Below are positions 53,906 to 61,875 of a stretch of 64,000 nucleotides of DNA, piece by piece. Position numbers and translations under genes: made by a program. Positions within the stretch are counted from its first letter, which is position 1. Every line of letters starts with the position of its first letter. The notes under the pieces were generated by a model that saw only the letters and a program-made list of their open reading frames with translations, was not told the DNA's origin and did no database searches. Source of the DNA: PALSA-894 sp963757565 (GTDB lineage Bacteria; Pseudomonadota; Alphaproteobacteria; Rhizobiales; Xanthobacteraceae); contig CAVWSB010000011.1 of the NCBI GenBank assembly GCA_963757565.1, forward strand, positions 1,550,001 to 1,614,000, written 5' to 3'.

Positions 53906-54475
53906 ATGATGCCAAGCCTGATCAAGTATTTCGCGACTGTCGGGACACTGCTGGCGCTGGGCCTGATCGGGCTCAATGCCGTGATTGCGCCGGGTGGACC
54001 CGGCCCGAGCTTGGTGAAGGAACCCGCCAAGGCAATCGTGGTGAAACACGATCCCTCCGCTTCGCTGGTGGAGCGGCTGCGCGACGATGAAGCTGCCCGC
54101 AGGGCGGCGAGCCGCGCCGCAATCCCGCAGACCGCCGCTGTCCAAGCCACTCCGGCGCCGCAACCGGTCGCGGCCGCATCGGCCGTGCCCTTGCAGTCTG
54201 CCGCCGAGCCCATTGCACAAGGGGCACCTGAGATAACCGCGCCCACTGCACTTGCCCCCGCGCCAACCGAGGATGAAGCCGCCGTCGCGGCCCGGCTCGC
54301 TCAGGCAAAGATTGCGGCCGAGAAGGCACGCAGGAAGCGCCTCGCGCAAACGCGGGCAAAAGCGAAGGCCGACGAGGCGGCGCTCTCGCGCCTGCAGGAC
54401 CAGACCTATTCCAGCTACGCCCAGCGCCCGACGTACGGCCCGTTCGGTCAGAATGGCGGGTGGAGCCGCTGGTGA
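53906..54475 (+). CDS. Ala/Lys-rich envelope protein of unknown function
   Basis: The 189-residue product has one N-terminal hydrophobic segment (residues about 5-28, YFATVGTLLALGLIGLNAVIA) that may be an uncleaved anchor. A low-complexity Ala/Pro/Glu region follows, then an alanine-lysine-arginine helix (AARLAQAKIAAEKARRKRLAQTRAKAKADEAALSRL, about residues 130-165) and a C-terminus rich in Tyr and Gly (SSYAQRPTYGPFGQNGGWSRW). There is no known domain. ATG 53906 lies in a weak ribosome-binding context, and a second ATG follows at 53909. The 245-bp gap from hspQ is divergent and holds the promoters; I see no clear boxes. Confidence 0.6.
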   Translation: MMPSLIKYFATVGTLLALGLIGLNAVIAPGGPGPSLVKEPAKAIVVKHDPSASLVERLRDDEAARRAASRAAIPQTAAVQATPAPQPVAAASAVPLQSAAEPIAQGAPEITAPTALAPAPTEDEAAVAARLAQAKIAAEKARRKRLAQTRAKAKADEAALSRLQDQTYSSYAQRPTYGPFGQNGGWSRW

Positions 54476-54506
54476 GGCTCCACGCCGCTTGGCGCGTAAT
54501 CTTCGA

Positions 54507-54986
54507 TCAACCCATCGGCTGACGAAACGCGACTGCGCCCGAGATGGAGCGTGGACGTTCACGGACGCCGTGACCGTCGTTGCCGCTCTTCACAATCCAC
54601 TGCGAGCCGACGCGGCCCGTGATGATGCCGACGTGATGCCGCCACACCACAACGACGCCGACATCCGGTCGTCCTGCATTGCGTCCGACCGAGGCCCAGT
54701 TTCGCGCGAGCCAGAGCTTGCGGTCGGACATGCCCAGTTCGCGCCCGAGCCACCAGCCGCACCATGCCGCAGGCCGGCCCGTCCGGGTGGAGAGGCGCGC
54801 ATGAGCCCGTCCGGTCCGCACCGCGTACCGCGCGTGACGATACGAATGGTGAGCGAAGCGGTGCGCGGCATGACTTGCCACATGATGGCTGTGGCGGTGG
54901 TGGTGGTGGCGCGGATGCGCCGAGGCGGGAGTGGCGGCGAGAACGGCAAACACACACAAGGTCAACGTTAGTTTCTTCTTCATCAT
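54507..54986 (-). CDS. Secreted His-rich protein with a CHAP/NlpC-like C-terminus
   Basis: About 159 residues from ATG 54986. A signal peptide (KKKLTLTLCVFAVLAATPASA) is followed by a His/Arg-rich stretch (HPRHHHHRHSHHVASHAAHRFAHHSYRHARY). The domain of about 85 residues after it begins PAAWCGWWLGRELGM and continues VGVVVVWRHHVGIITGR, then WIVKSGNDGHGVRER and AVAFR. The Cys, His and Asn are spaced as in CHAP/NlpC-type peptidoglycan amidases (similar to the TIGR02594 group), so cell-wall hydrolysis is plausible. A GTG at 54989 would add one residue. It is convergent with the previous gene. Confidence 0.65.
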   Translation of the reverse strand: MMKKKLTLTLCVFAVLAATPASAHPRHHHHRHSHHVASHAAHRFAHHSYRHARYAVRTGRAHARLSTRTGRPAAWCGWWLGRELGMSDRKLWLARNWASVGRNAGRPDVGVVVVWRHHVGIITGRVGSQWIVKSGNDGHGVRERPRSISGAVAFRQPMG

Positions 54987-55181
54987 CACTCACGGGTTAC
55001 GACGGCCAACACGGCCGCGCTTCACAACGCGGGCCGATTGGTCGTCCAATCGGGCGAGAAAATGTCTTCCCTTGGGGAGCCGCGGAACTTAAATCTCGCC
55101 GCGACAATGCGCGCCCGCGCGATCAAAAATTGAAATAGCCAGCGCAAACAGAGCGGCGCAGCGATCGATTGTGCGTGCGCC

Positions 55182-56053
55182 TCACGCCACCTGCAGCGTG
55201 GAGAGGCCTTTCGTGGTGACACGGCGCAGGTCGCGGGGATGCGCCGCGTCGTCATAGGCCCGCCCGCGATGCAGCGTGCAGCGGTTGTCCCAGATCACCA
55301 GGTCTCCCGGCTGCCATTCGTGCCGATAGACAAACGCACGCTGCGTCGCGTGCTCCATCAGGTCGCGCAGGAGCAGCCGCCCGTCCGGCATCGGCCATCC
55401 GACGATGTGCGAGGCATGCGCGCCCATGTAGAGCGTCTTGCGCCGCGAGGTCGGATGGATGCGCACCAGCGAATGCACGACCGGCGGAAGCGCGGCGCGC
55501 TCGGCGTCGGTGTAGTCGACGTGCCCGAGCTGACCGCGCGAATAGTAGATCGAATGCTCGACCATCAGGCCCTCGATTTTCGACCTTTGTCGCGCGCATC
55601 GAGCGCATCGTAGGCGGCGCGTAGGTCGGCGAATTCGGTCTCGCCGCCGACCGGCGGTACGATATGGGCGAACAGCATCGAGAGCGCGCCCGGCACCTCG
55701 CGGAACGAGGCGTCCGAATGCCACAGCCGGTTGCCGAGCGAGTCGAGCCGGCGGTGATCGTCCGCCGCGCGCAGCGTGTTGTTCGCATCGAGGTTGGAAA
55801 TATCGGCGAGCTCGGCATGCTTGAGGCGAAGCACGACGCGGTGATTCCGCGGCGGCTCGACGTCGCCGAATGCGCGACCGAGCGCGAGCAGGTGATCGTC
55901 ATCGAGGGTTTGATCGGGAATGACCAAGACAGCGTATGTGTCGATCGCGTTCTTGAGCGTGGCAAGCGTATCGGCGGAAAGTGGCGATGCGAGATCGGCG
56001 GCGAAGATGCGGGCGGCGAAGCAGGGACGGAGCGGGTCCACCTGAATGCGCAT
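55182..56053 (-). pseudogene. TauD/TfdA family 2-oxoglutarate-dependent dioxygenase, one frameshift
   Basis: Iron(II)/2-oxoglutarate dioxygenase of about 290 residues. Family features are IQVDPLRPCFAARI, TYAVLVIPDQTLDDDHLLALGRAFG, the HxD iron ligands in LGNRLWHSDASFREVPGALSML, VGGETEFADLRAAYDAL, and later the distal His and Arg of WDNRCTLHRG and LRRVT. The frame breaks near 55585 (one base missing or two extra) between DALDARDK and KIEGLMVEHSIYYSR. Relatives act on taurine, 2,4-D and other acids, so the substrate is unknown. It is divergent from the enoyl-CoA hydratase gene, 91 bp away. Confidence 0.85.
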
Positions 56054-56144
56054 CGTGTCCTCCTTGATGTCGCGCCGCTCCCCGAATGTGGCACTATATC
56101 CTCAACGGCCGAAGCTGCGGCAGGCCGGCCGGAGGGCGCACAGG

Positions 56145-56933
56145 ATGCCACAGGATATCATCGAAGCAATATCGGACGGCGTCGCGACGCTGACGCTGAA
56201 CCGGCCGGACCGGCTCAACGCGCTGTCCGCCACGATCACGGATGCGTTGCTCGAAGCGCTGCCGCGCCTCGCGGCTGACCCGGCAGTCGGCGTGATCGTG
56301 CTGACCGGCGCGGGCCGCGCCTTTTGCGCGGGCGGCGACGTCAAGCGCATGGCCGGCGACCCGGACGAGCGCAGCGCGCCCGACGCGGTGCAAAAGCTGC
56401 GCGCCAAAATGGAAATCTCGCGGCTGCTGCACGAAATCCCCAAACCCACAATCGCGATGGTGAACGGGCCCGCGGCCGGCGCCGGCCTTGCGATGGCGCT
56501 CGCGTGCGACCTTCGGATTGCCGGAGAGTCCGCGCGCTTCGTCACGGCGTTCGCGAAGGTCGGCTTTTCCGGCGACTTCGGCGGCAGCTATTTCCTCTCA
56601 AAGCTCATCGGCACCGGCAAGGCGCGCGAGCTCTATTTTACTGCCGAGCCGCTCAACGCCGCGCATGCGCTCGCGCTGGGCATCGTCAACCGGGTTGTGC
56701 CCGATGTGGAGCTTAGCCCTGCCACGATGGAGTTTGCGCGCAAGCTCGCGGGCGGCCCTCGGATCGCGCTCGGCCTGATGAAGAAGAACTTCAACGCGGC
56801 CGAAACCGGATCACTCGCACAACTTCTCGATCTCGAAGCGCAGCGGCAGGTCGAGACAGGGCGGACAGAGGACCACAAGGAAGCCGCGCGGGCGTTCGTC
56901 GAGAAGCGCGCACCAGTGTTTCGCGGGCGGTGA
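56145..56933 (+). CDS. Enoyl-CoA hydratase/isomerase family protein
   Basis: Crotonase-fold enzyme of 262 residues that hydrates or isomerises acyl-CoA double bonds. Visible are VATLTLNRPDRLNALSATITDALLEAL, the oxyanion-hole stretch GAGRAFCAGGDVKRMAGD, GPAAGAGLAMALACDLRIAGESARF and KVGFSGDFGGSYFLSKLIG. At the usual catalytic glutamate positions it has GDFGG, so the exact reaction (hydratase or isomerase-like) is open. ATG 56145 follows GGGCGCACAGG; the longer frame from 56046 runs through the TauD promoter. It is convergent with the CoA lyase gene, 12 bp apart. Confidence 0.9.
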   Translation: MPQDIIEAISDGVATLTLNRPDRLNALSATITDALLEALPRLAADPAVGVIVLTGAGRAFCAGGDVKRMAGDPDERSAPDAVQKLRAKMEISRLLHEIPKPTIAMVNGPAAGAGLAMALACDLRIAGESARFVTAFAKVGFSGDFGGSYFLSKLIGTGKARELYFTAEPLNAAHALALGIVNRVVPDVELSPATMEFARKLAGGPRIALGLMKKNFNAAETGSLAQLLDLEAQRQVETGRTEDHKEAARAFVEKRAPVFRGR

Positions 56934-56945
56934 GAGCGCGGCTCG

Positions 56946-57983
56946 CTATAGCCCGTACCGCTCCTTCATCGCGGCATCCTTGCCCGCAACGATCTTTGCC
57001 AAATCCACCACCACCTTGGCCTGCTTCCACGTGGCGTCGTCCTGCATCTTGCCGTCGATCATGACGGCGCCGGTGCCGTCGGGCATCGCCGCGAGGATCT
57101 TGCGCGCGAAGGCGACCTCGGCCGGGTCGGGGGAGAACACGCGTTTGGCAATCGCCACCTGCGAGGGATGCAGCGTCCAGGCGCCGGCGCAGCCGAGCAG
57201 GAACGAGTTGCGGAATTGCGCCTCGCAGGCGGCGGGGTCGGAGAAGTCGCCGAACGGTCCGTAGAACGACTTGATGCCGGCGGACGCGCAGGCGTCGACC
57301 ATTTTCGCGATCGTGTAGTGCCAGAGATCCTGCTGGTAGCCCGCACGCGGCCTATCGCCGTCTGCGTCCGACAGCACGACATAGTCGGGGTGGCCGCCGC
57401 CGACGCGCGTGGTCTTCATCGCGCGCGAGGCCGCAAGATCGGCGGGCCCAAGCGAAATGCCGTGCATGCGCGGGGAGGCCGCCGCAATCGCCTCGACGTT
57501 CTTCACGCCTTCGGCCGTTTCCAGGATCGCGTGGATCAGGATCGGGCGCGTGACCTTGTGGCGCGCCTCGAGCTGCGCGAGGAGCTGGTCGAGATAATGG
57601 ATGTCCCACGGCCCCTCGACCTTCGGCAGCATCATCACGTCGAGCTTGTTGCCGGCCTTGGCGACAATTTCCGTGATGTCATCGAGCGCCCAGGGCGAGT
57701 TGAGGCAATTGATGCGCGTCCACAGGCCGGTCTGCCCATAGTCGAGTTGCGCCATCGCGATGAAGCCCGCGCGCGCCGCCTCCTTGGCGTCGGCCGGGAT
57801 CGCATCCTCGAGGTTGCCGAGCACCACGTCGACCTCGCGGATCATGTCCGGCACCTTGGAGCGAATCTTCTCGTTGTGCGGCGGCACAAAATGGATCATC
57901 CGCTCCAGCCGCACGGGCAAGTCGCGAAACGGCTCGGGCGCGCCGATCGCGAGGGGTTTGAAGAACGTCCGGGGAAGCTTCAT
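56946..57983 (-). CDS. HpcH/HpaI-family CoA lyase (L-malyl/beta-methylmalyl-CoA lyase-like)
   Basis: Citrate lyase beta-like TIM-barrel enzyme of 345 residues that reversibly cleaves malyl-type CoA esters to glyoxylate and an acyl-CoA. Features are LERMIHFVPPHNEKIRSKVPDMIREVDVVLGNLEDAIPADAK with the metal-site region, TRINCLNSPWALDDI, VMMLPKVEGPWDIHYLDQLL with a conserved glutamate, HAILETAEGVKNVEAIAAASPRMHGISLGPADLAAS, and AWTLHPSQVAIAKRVFSPDP. ATG 57983 gives the usual MKLPRTFFKPLAIGAP start; the frame extends to 58019 without support. It may serve glyoxylate or propionyl-CoA metabolism together with the epimerase elsewhere in the window. Confidence 0.9.
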   Translation of the reverse strand: MKLPRTFFKPLAIGAPEPFRDLPVRLERMIHFVPPHNEKIRSKVPDMIREVDVVLGNLEDAIPADAKEAARAGFIAMAQLDYGQTGLWTRINCLNSPWALDDITEIVAKAGNKLDVMMLPKVEGPWDIHYLDQLLAQLEARHKVTRPILIHAILETAEGVKNVEAIAAASPRMHGISLGPADLAASRAMKTTRVGGGHPDYVVLSDADGDRPRAGYQQDLWHYTIAKMVDACASAGIKSFYGPFGDFSDPAACEAQFRNSFLLGCAGAWTLHPSQVAIAKRVFSPDPAEVAFARKILAAMPDGTGAVMIDGKMQDDATWKQAKVVVDLAKIVAGKDAAMKERYGL

Positions 57984-58079
57984 GGGCGCGGGTCCTTGCA
58001 GGCGGATTGCACCATTCATGCAAATCCGCGGCCAGAGTCTGGCCGCAAGCCGCGCCTTAGCACAAATGCAAGTGTAGCC

Positions 58080-59531
58080 TCAGGGGCTGCACTTGGTGGC
58101 CCAAGGCACCGCAAGGCCGTCGCGCACACGCTTGGCGGAGGCGATTTCGGTCTTGCCGTTGGTGACGGCTTCGAATTCGAGCATCCGCCGGTCCTCGAGC
58201 TGCCATACACCGGTCACGGGCTGCTTGCTGCGCGTGCCGCCAACCGACACCGATGTCTCGCTCAGGTCGGTGGCCTGATCGAACTCTGTCACGTACGGCC
58301 GCTTCGACGGCGCGGTGAGGATGGTCTGCTCGATCCGGTTGGCGCTGACGACACGATTCATCGTGTACCAGTTGCTGTCGCTCGGGGGACGGTCGCAGTT
58401 CCAGGCGAACACGCCGATCAGCTTGTGTTTCTCGAACACCTGCCGGACCGTGCCTGAGGACTTGGGCTGATCGGCTGTGGGCGCGACTGCGGCTTCCTTC
58501 TTGTCGGCTGCAGCCGGGGCAGGGGATGGCGTCGCAGGAGCAGCCGCTGGCGGCTGCTGAGTTGCGACGGCCGGCGCACTCGTGGTTGGCGCTGCGGGCG
58601 ACGCTTTGGCAGTGGGAGCGGCGGGTGCGGGCGTCGGTTTCGCCGCGACCACGGGTGCTGCCGGCGTCGGTGTAGGCGCGGGCGCCTGCGGCGCAAGGCG
58701 CAATTCCTCGGTCAGCGACGAACTCACCCACGGAACCTGCTCGTTTTTCGAGTTGCGCGAAACCGCCGTACGGGTCTCGTTGAAGATCGATTCGATTGGG
58801 CGGTCCGGCGTCTGCAACGCCTTCGATAACTCGGTGGCGAAAACGCTGCTATCGCCCGTGGTCTCGGCCGCGCGGCGGCCGGGCGCCGTCGAGAAGATCG
58901 CGAGCGTTCCAACCGGCGCTTCCAACGTTGCGAGACCGGCGGGTACATTCCTGAAGCGGCGTTCAAACGGATTGCGGTATGCGGCATCGACGACGATGAT
59001 CTTCGCGCGCGCGCCCTTGTCGTGAAGCTGGGCGACAACGTCCTTGATGCTGACGGCGTCGCGTTGCACGTCGGCTTCGCTCCACACATTTGCGTCGACC
59101 GGGATCAGGTAGGTCTGTCCTGCCGCCTGCAGACCCAGGCCGCTGTAATAGACAAGGACGACTGAACCCTTGGTCACCTTCGAAACGAAGTCGTCGATCG
59201 CCGCACGCATCTCCACCTTGCCGACGTTCTCCTTCAGCGTGGTGGTGAAATCGAGGTTGCGAATTTGGTCGGCGAGTGTGTGCGCGTCCTTGATCGGAGT
59301 GGGGAGCGGCGCGCCTCCGTCAGGGTAATTCGAGTTGCCGATGAGCAACGCGAACCGGGGGAAGCGCTCCTGTGTGGACGGTCCGGCGAAGGCGAAGCAC
59401 ATTGCCAGCACCACGCCAAGCACGAGGGGGACCGCAAAGGTGATGACGCCCCTCGGCCAGTGGATCAAACGGTTCAGTCGGCTGATCTGCACGTCCCACC
59501 CCTTGCAAGCTGTGTCGTCCTGCCATTGCAT
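58080..59531 (-). CDS. Caspase-fold (peptidase C14-like) protein lacking the catalytic His-Cys dyad
   Basis: About 480 residues. After an N-terminal membrane helix (VITFAVPLVLGVVLAMCFAF) comes a caspase p20-like domain: RFALLIGNSNYPDGGAPLPTPIKDAHTLADQIRNLDF, then VTKGSVVLVYYSGLGLQAAGQTYLIPVDA and RAKIIVVDAAYRNPFERRF. Active bacterial caspases read YYSGHG and DACR here, so the His is Leu (59136-59138) and the Cys is Ala (58980-58982). A long Ala/Pro/Thr linker (about residues 285-355) and a C-terminal domain of about 110 residues with cysteines (FAWNCDRPPSDSNWYTMNRV ... WATKCSP) follow. It is probably a periplasmic pseudo-enzyme. The start is uncertain: ATG 59531 or GTG 59492. Confidence 0.82.
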   Translation of the reverse strand: MQWQDDTACKGWDVQISRLNRLIHWPRGVITFAVPLVLGVVLAMCFAFAGPSTQERFPRFALLIGNSNYPDGGAPLPTPIKDAHTLADQIRNLDFTTTLKENVGKVEMRAAIDDFVSKVTKGSVVLVYYSGLGLQAAGQTYLIPVDANVWSEADVQRDAVSIKDVVAQLHDKGARAKIIVVDAAYRNPFERRFRNVPAGLATLEAPVGTLAIFSTAPGRRAAETTGDSSVFATELSKALQTPDRPIESIFNETRTAVSRNSKNEQVPWVSSSLTEELRLAPQAPAPTPTPAAPVVAAKPTPAPAAPTAKASPAAPTTSAPAVATQQPPAAAPATPSPAPAAADKKEAAVAPTADQPKSSGTVRQVFEKHKLIGVFAWNCDRPPSDSNWYTMNRVVSANRIEQTILTAPSKRPYVTEFDQATDLSETSVSVGGTRSKQPVTGVWQLEDRRMLEFEAVTNGKTEIASAKRVRDGLAVPWATKCSP

Positions 59532-59714
59532 AACAAGAGTGGGGCCGAAACAACGGCAGGTTTGAACTCCAAGTGCAAAACTAAGCCCAAATGCGAAAAT
59601 TTGGGATCTTTTCGTGTGCAGGCTTGCGTTGACGCAGCACTGGCCGGCGGCTAGCAGCAGCGGCACTGGTTGCCGGCTGCAAATGGCAGCACAAACAGGC
59701 CAAATTCCGCCCCG

Positions 59715-60674
59715 ATGATCGATGTCGTCAATCTCGCGCTACCCTATTTCGGGCTGATTTTCCTTGGGCTCGGCTGCGGGAAATTGAAGCAGATTCCCGA
59801 GACCGGGCTGGCCTGGCTGAACTTTTTCCTCATCTACGTGTCGCTGCCCTGCCTGTTTTACCGGGTGCTGGCGCAGACGCCGCTCGAACAGCTGAACAAT
59901 CCGCGCTTTATCGTCGCGACCACGCTCGCGACAGGCACCATGTTCGCCCTGTCCTGCGCCATCGGCTGGGTTTTCCGGCGGCGCATGCAGGATGCCACGA
60001 TCGCAGGGTTATCAGGGGCTTACGGCAATATTGGTTATATGGGGCCGGGGCTGGCTCTGGCGACGCTCGGTCCCGCCGCGAATGTTCCGGTCGCGCTGAT
60101 TTTCTGTTTCGACACGCTGGTCCTGTTCACGCTCGTTCCGTTCCTCATGGCAATCAGCGATCCGCGTCACCAGAGCCTTGCGGCAACACTGGCCGAGGTG
60201 GTCAGGCGCATCGTGCTGCACCCCTTCATCATCGCCACTACGCTCGGCGTCGTGTCGGCCGGCGTTCATTTCCAGCCGCCGATCGCGCTCGATCGGCTGA
60301 TGCAGTTCCTGCAGAACGCGGCCGCTCCGTGCGCACTGTTCGCGCTCGGCGTGACGATTGCACTGCGGCCGATCCAGCGGATGCCATGGGAGGTGCCGCT
60401 TACGATCCTCGGCAAGCTCGTCATTCATCCGATCGCTGTTCTGCTTCTTCTCTCATTGCTCGGACCATTCGACACGGTGTGGGTCTATACGGCGGTGCTG
60501 ATGGCCGCGTTGCCGCCGGCGCTGAATGTCTTCATCATCGCGCGGCAGTACGACACCTGGGTCGCGCAGGCGTCGGGCTCGGTGCTCTTCGGCACGTTCG
60601 TTTCGGTGTTCACGCTGACCACCACGATGTGGCTGGTGAAGACCGGCATGCTTCCAACAACCCTGTTGCGGTGA
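59715..60674 (+). CDS. AEC family transporter (auxin efflux carrier-like)
   Basis: Integral membrane transporter of 319 residues with about ten helices in two inverted five-helix halves. Visible are MIDVVNLALPYFGLIFLGLGCGKL, LNFFLIYVSLPCLFYRVLAQTP, the broken-helix GAYGNIGYMGPGLALATLGP and AAAPCALFALGVTIALRP, and LVIHPIAVLLLLSLL. Family members move organic acids such as malonate or malate, or other small anions. ATG 59715 is preceded by a weak purine-poor leader; the frame from 59670 adds no support. The CoA-transferase gene starts 3 bp after its stop, so the two are probably one transcript: a carrier next to CoA chemistry fits uptake of a carboxylic acid. Confidence 0.9.
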   Translation: MIDVVNLALPYFGLIFLGLGCGKLKQIPETGLAWLNFFLIYVSLPCLFYRVLAQTPLEQLNNPRFIVATTLATGTMFALSCAIGWVFRRRMQDATIAGLSGAYGNIGYMGPGLALATLGPAANVPVALIFCFDTLVLFTLVPFLMAISDPRHQSLAATLAEVVRRIVLHPFIIATTLGVVSAGVHFQPPIALDRLMQFLQNAAAPCALFALGVTIALRPIQRMPWEVPLTILGKLVIHPIAVLLLLSLLGPFDTVWVYTAVLMAALPPALNVFIIARQYDTWVAQASGSVLFGTFVSVFTLTTTMWLVKTGMLPTTLLR

Positions 60675-60677
60675 CCC

Positions 60678-61787
60678 ATGCAGCCGCTGTCCGGTATCCT
60701 CGTGCTCGATTTTACGACACTGCTGCCAGGTCCTCTCGCGACGCTCATGTTGGCGGAGGCAGGCGCTGAAGTGATCAAGATCGAGCGGCCGGAAGGCGAG
60801 GACATGCGCGCGATGCCGCCGCTGCTCGACGGCGAGGCGGCGGTGTTCGCGCTGCTCAACCGGGGTAAAAAGAGCCTGATGCTCGACTTGAAGAACGAGA
60901 GCGATCGCAACAAGTTGCAACCGCTTATTGAGAAGGCGGATGTGATCGTCGAACAGTTCCGCCCAGACGTCATGAAGCGGCTGAAGCTCGGCTTCGAGGA
61001 TGTACGGAGGATCAATCCGCGCATCGTGTACTGCTCGATCTCGGGTTATGGTCAGAGCGGCCCGCGCGCCGGCGAAGCGGGGCACGACATCAACTACCAG
61101 AGCCTCACCGGACTGCTTGCACTACAGCCTGGTCCCATCGAAAAACCGGTGATCCCGCCCGCGCTCGTCGCCGACATCGGCGGCGGCTCCATGCCGGCAG
61201 TGATCAACATCCTGCTGGGGCTGCGCCAGCGCGACGCGACGGGCGAGGGCGTCCATCTCGACATCGCGATGACCGACGCGATGTTCACCTTCGCGTGGTA
61301 CGCCTACGCGATCGGCAACGCGACGGGCAAATTCCCCGCGCCGGGCGAGCTGCGGCTGGTCGGCGCATCGCCGCGCTACCAGCTCTACCCGACGCGCGAC
61401 GGGAAGATCGTCGCGTGCGGCGCGCTGGAGCAGAAATTCTGGCTCTCGTTCTGCAACACGATCGGATTGCCCGCGCCGCTGATGAACGATCTTGCCGATC
61501 CGCAAGCCACCAAGGTGGCGATCGCGACAATCATAGCGGCGGAAGCCGCCGACCACTGGCGGCCGAAACTCGCGGCGGCCGACTGCTGCGCCACCATCAT
61601 GGCGTCGCTGGAGGAGGCGCTGCGCGACCCGCATTTTGTCGAGCGCGGGCTGTTTGCTCACAAGGTCGCCGCAGCGTCAGGAAAGACCATGCCGGCGCTG
61701 CCGGTTCCGATTGCCGAGGTGCTGCGCGAGAAGCCGGGCGTGAAAATCTCGCCCGAACTGGGCGCGGATAACGACCTGCTGAACTGA
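60678..61787 (+). CDS. CaiB/BaiF family CoA transferase (or acyl-CoA racemase)
   Basis: Family III CoA transferase or alpha-methylacyl-CoA racemase-like enzyme, 369 residues. Features are LVLDFTTLLPGPLATLMLAEAGAEVIKIERPEGEDMR, NRGKKSLMLDLKNESD, DVIVEQFRPDVMKRLKLGFEDVRRINPRIVYCSISGYGQSGP, and GHDINYQSLTGLL, which carries the catalytic Asp. In this motif AGHDINY is typical of the racemase branch, so isomerisation of 2-methylacyl-CoA is as likely as CoA transfer. ATG 60678 follows the transporter stop by 3 bp. A palindromic repeat lies downstream. Confidence 0.9.
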   Translation: MQPLSGILVLDFTTLLPGPLATLMLAEAGAEVIKIERPEGEDMRAMPPLLDGEAAVFALLNRGKKSLMLDLKNESDRNKLQPLIEKADVIVEQFRPDVMKRLKLGFEDVRRINPRIVYCSISGYGQSGPRAGEAGHDINYQSLTGLLALQPGPIEKPVIPPALVADIGGGSMPAVINILLGLRQRDATGEGVHLDIAMTDAMFTFAWYAYAIGNATGKFPAPGELRLVGASPRYQLYPTRDGKIVACGALEQKFWLSFCNTIGLPAPLMNDLADPQATKVAIATIIAAEAADHWRPKLAAADCCATIMASLEEALRDPHFVERGLFAHKVAAASGKTMPALPVPIAEVLREKPGVKISPELGADNDLLN

Positions 61788-61794
61788 CGTCCGC

Positions 61795-61866
61795 TCGTCC
61801 CCGCGAAAGCGGGACCCACGCCAAGCAAAGATAGAACTGGATTCCCGCTTGCGCGGGAATGAGCGG
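61795..61866. repeat. Palindromic intergenic repeat (REP-like)
   Basis: Two hairpins stand back to back between convergent genes. CCCGC-GAAA-GCGGG lies at 61800-61813, and ATTCCCGC-TTGC-GCGGGAAT (8-bp perfect stem) at 61841-61860. The surrounding phrases (TCGTCCCCGCGAAAGCGGGAC and CTGGATTCCCGCTTGCGCGGGAATGA) are like a dispersed palindrome common in Bradyrhizobium-type genomes. It may also end transcription of both neighbours. Confidence 0.75.
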
Positions 61867-61875
61867 AAGGGTCAG

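Noticed and set aside
53661..53915. N-terminal extension of HspQ up to 53915
   Set aside because: Family proteins start at MSKLRVAKF (53660); the extra 85 residues are Arg-rich mirror sequence over the divergent promoter.
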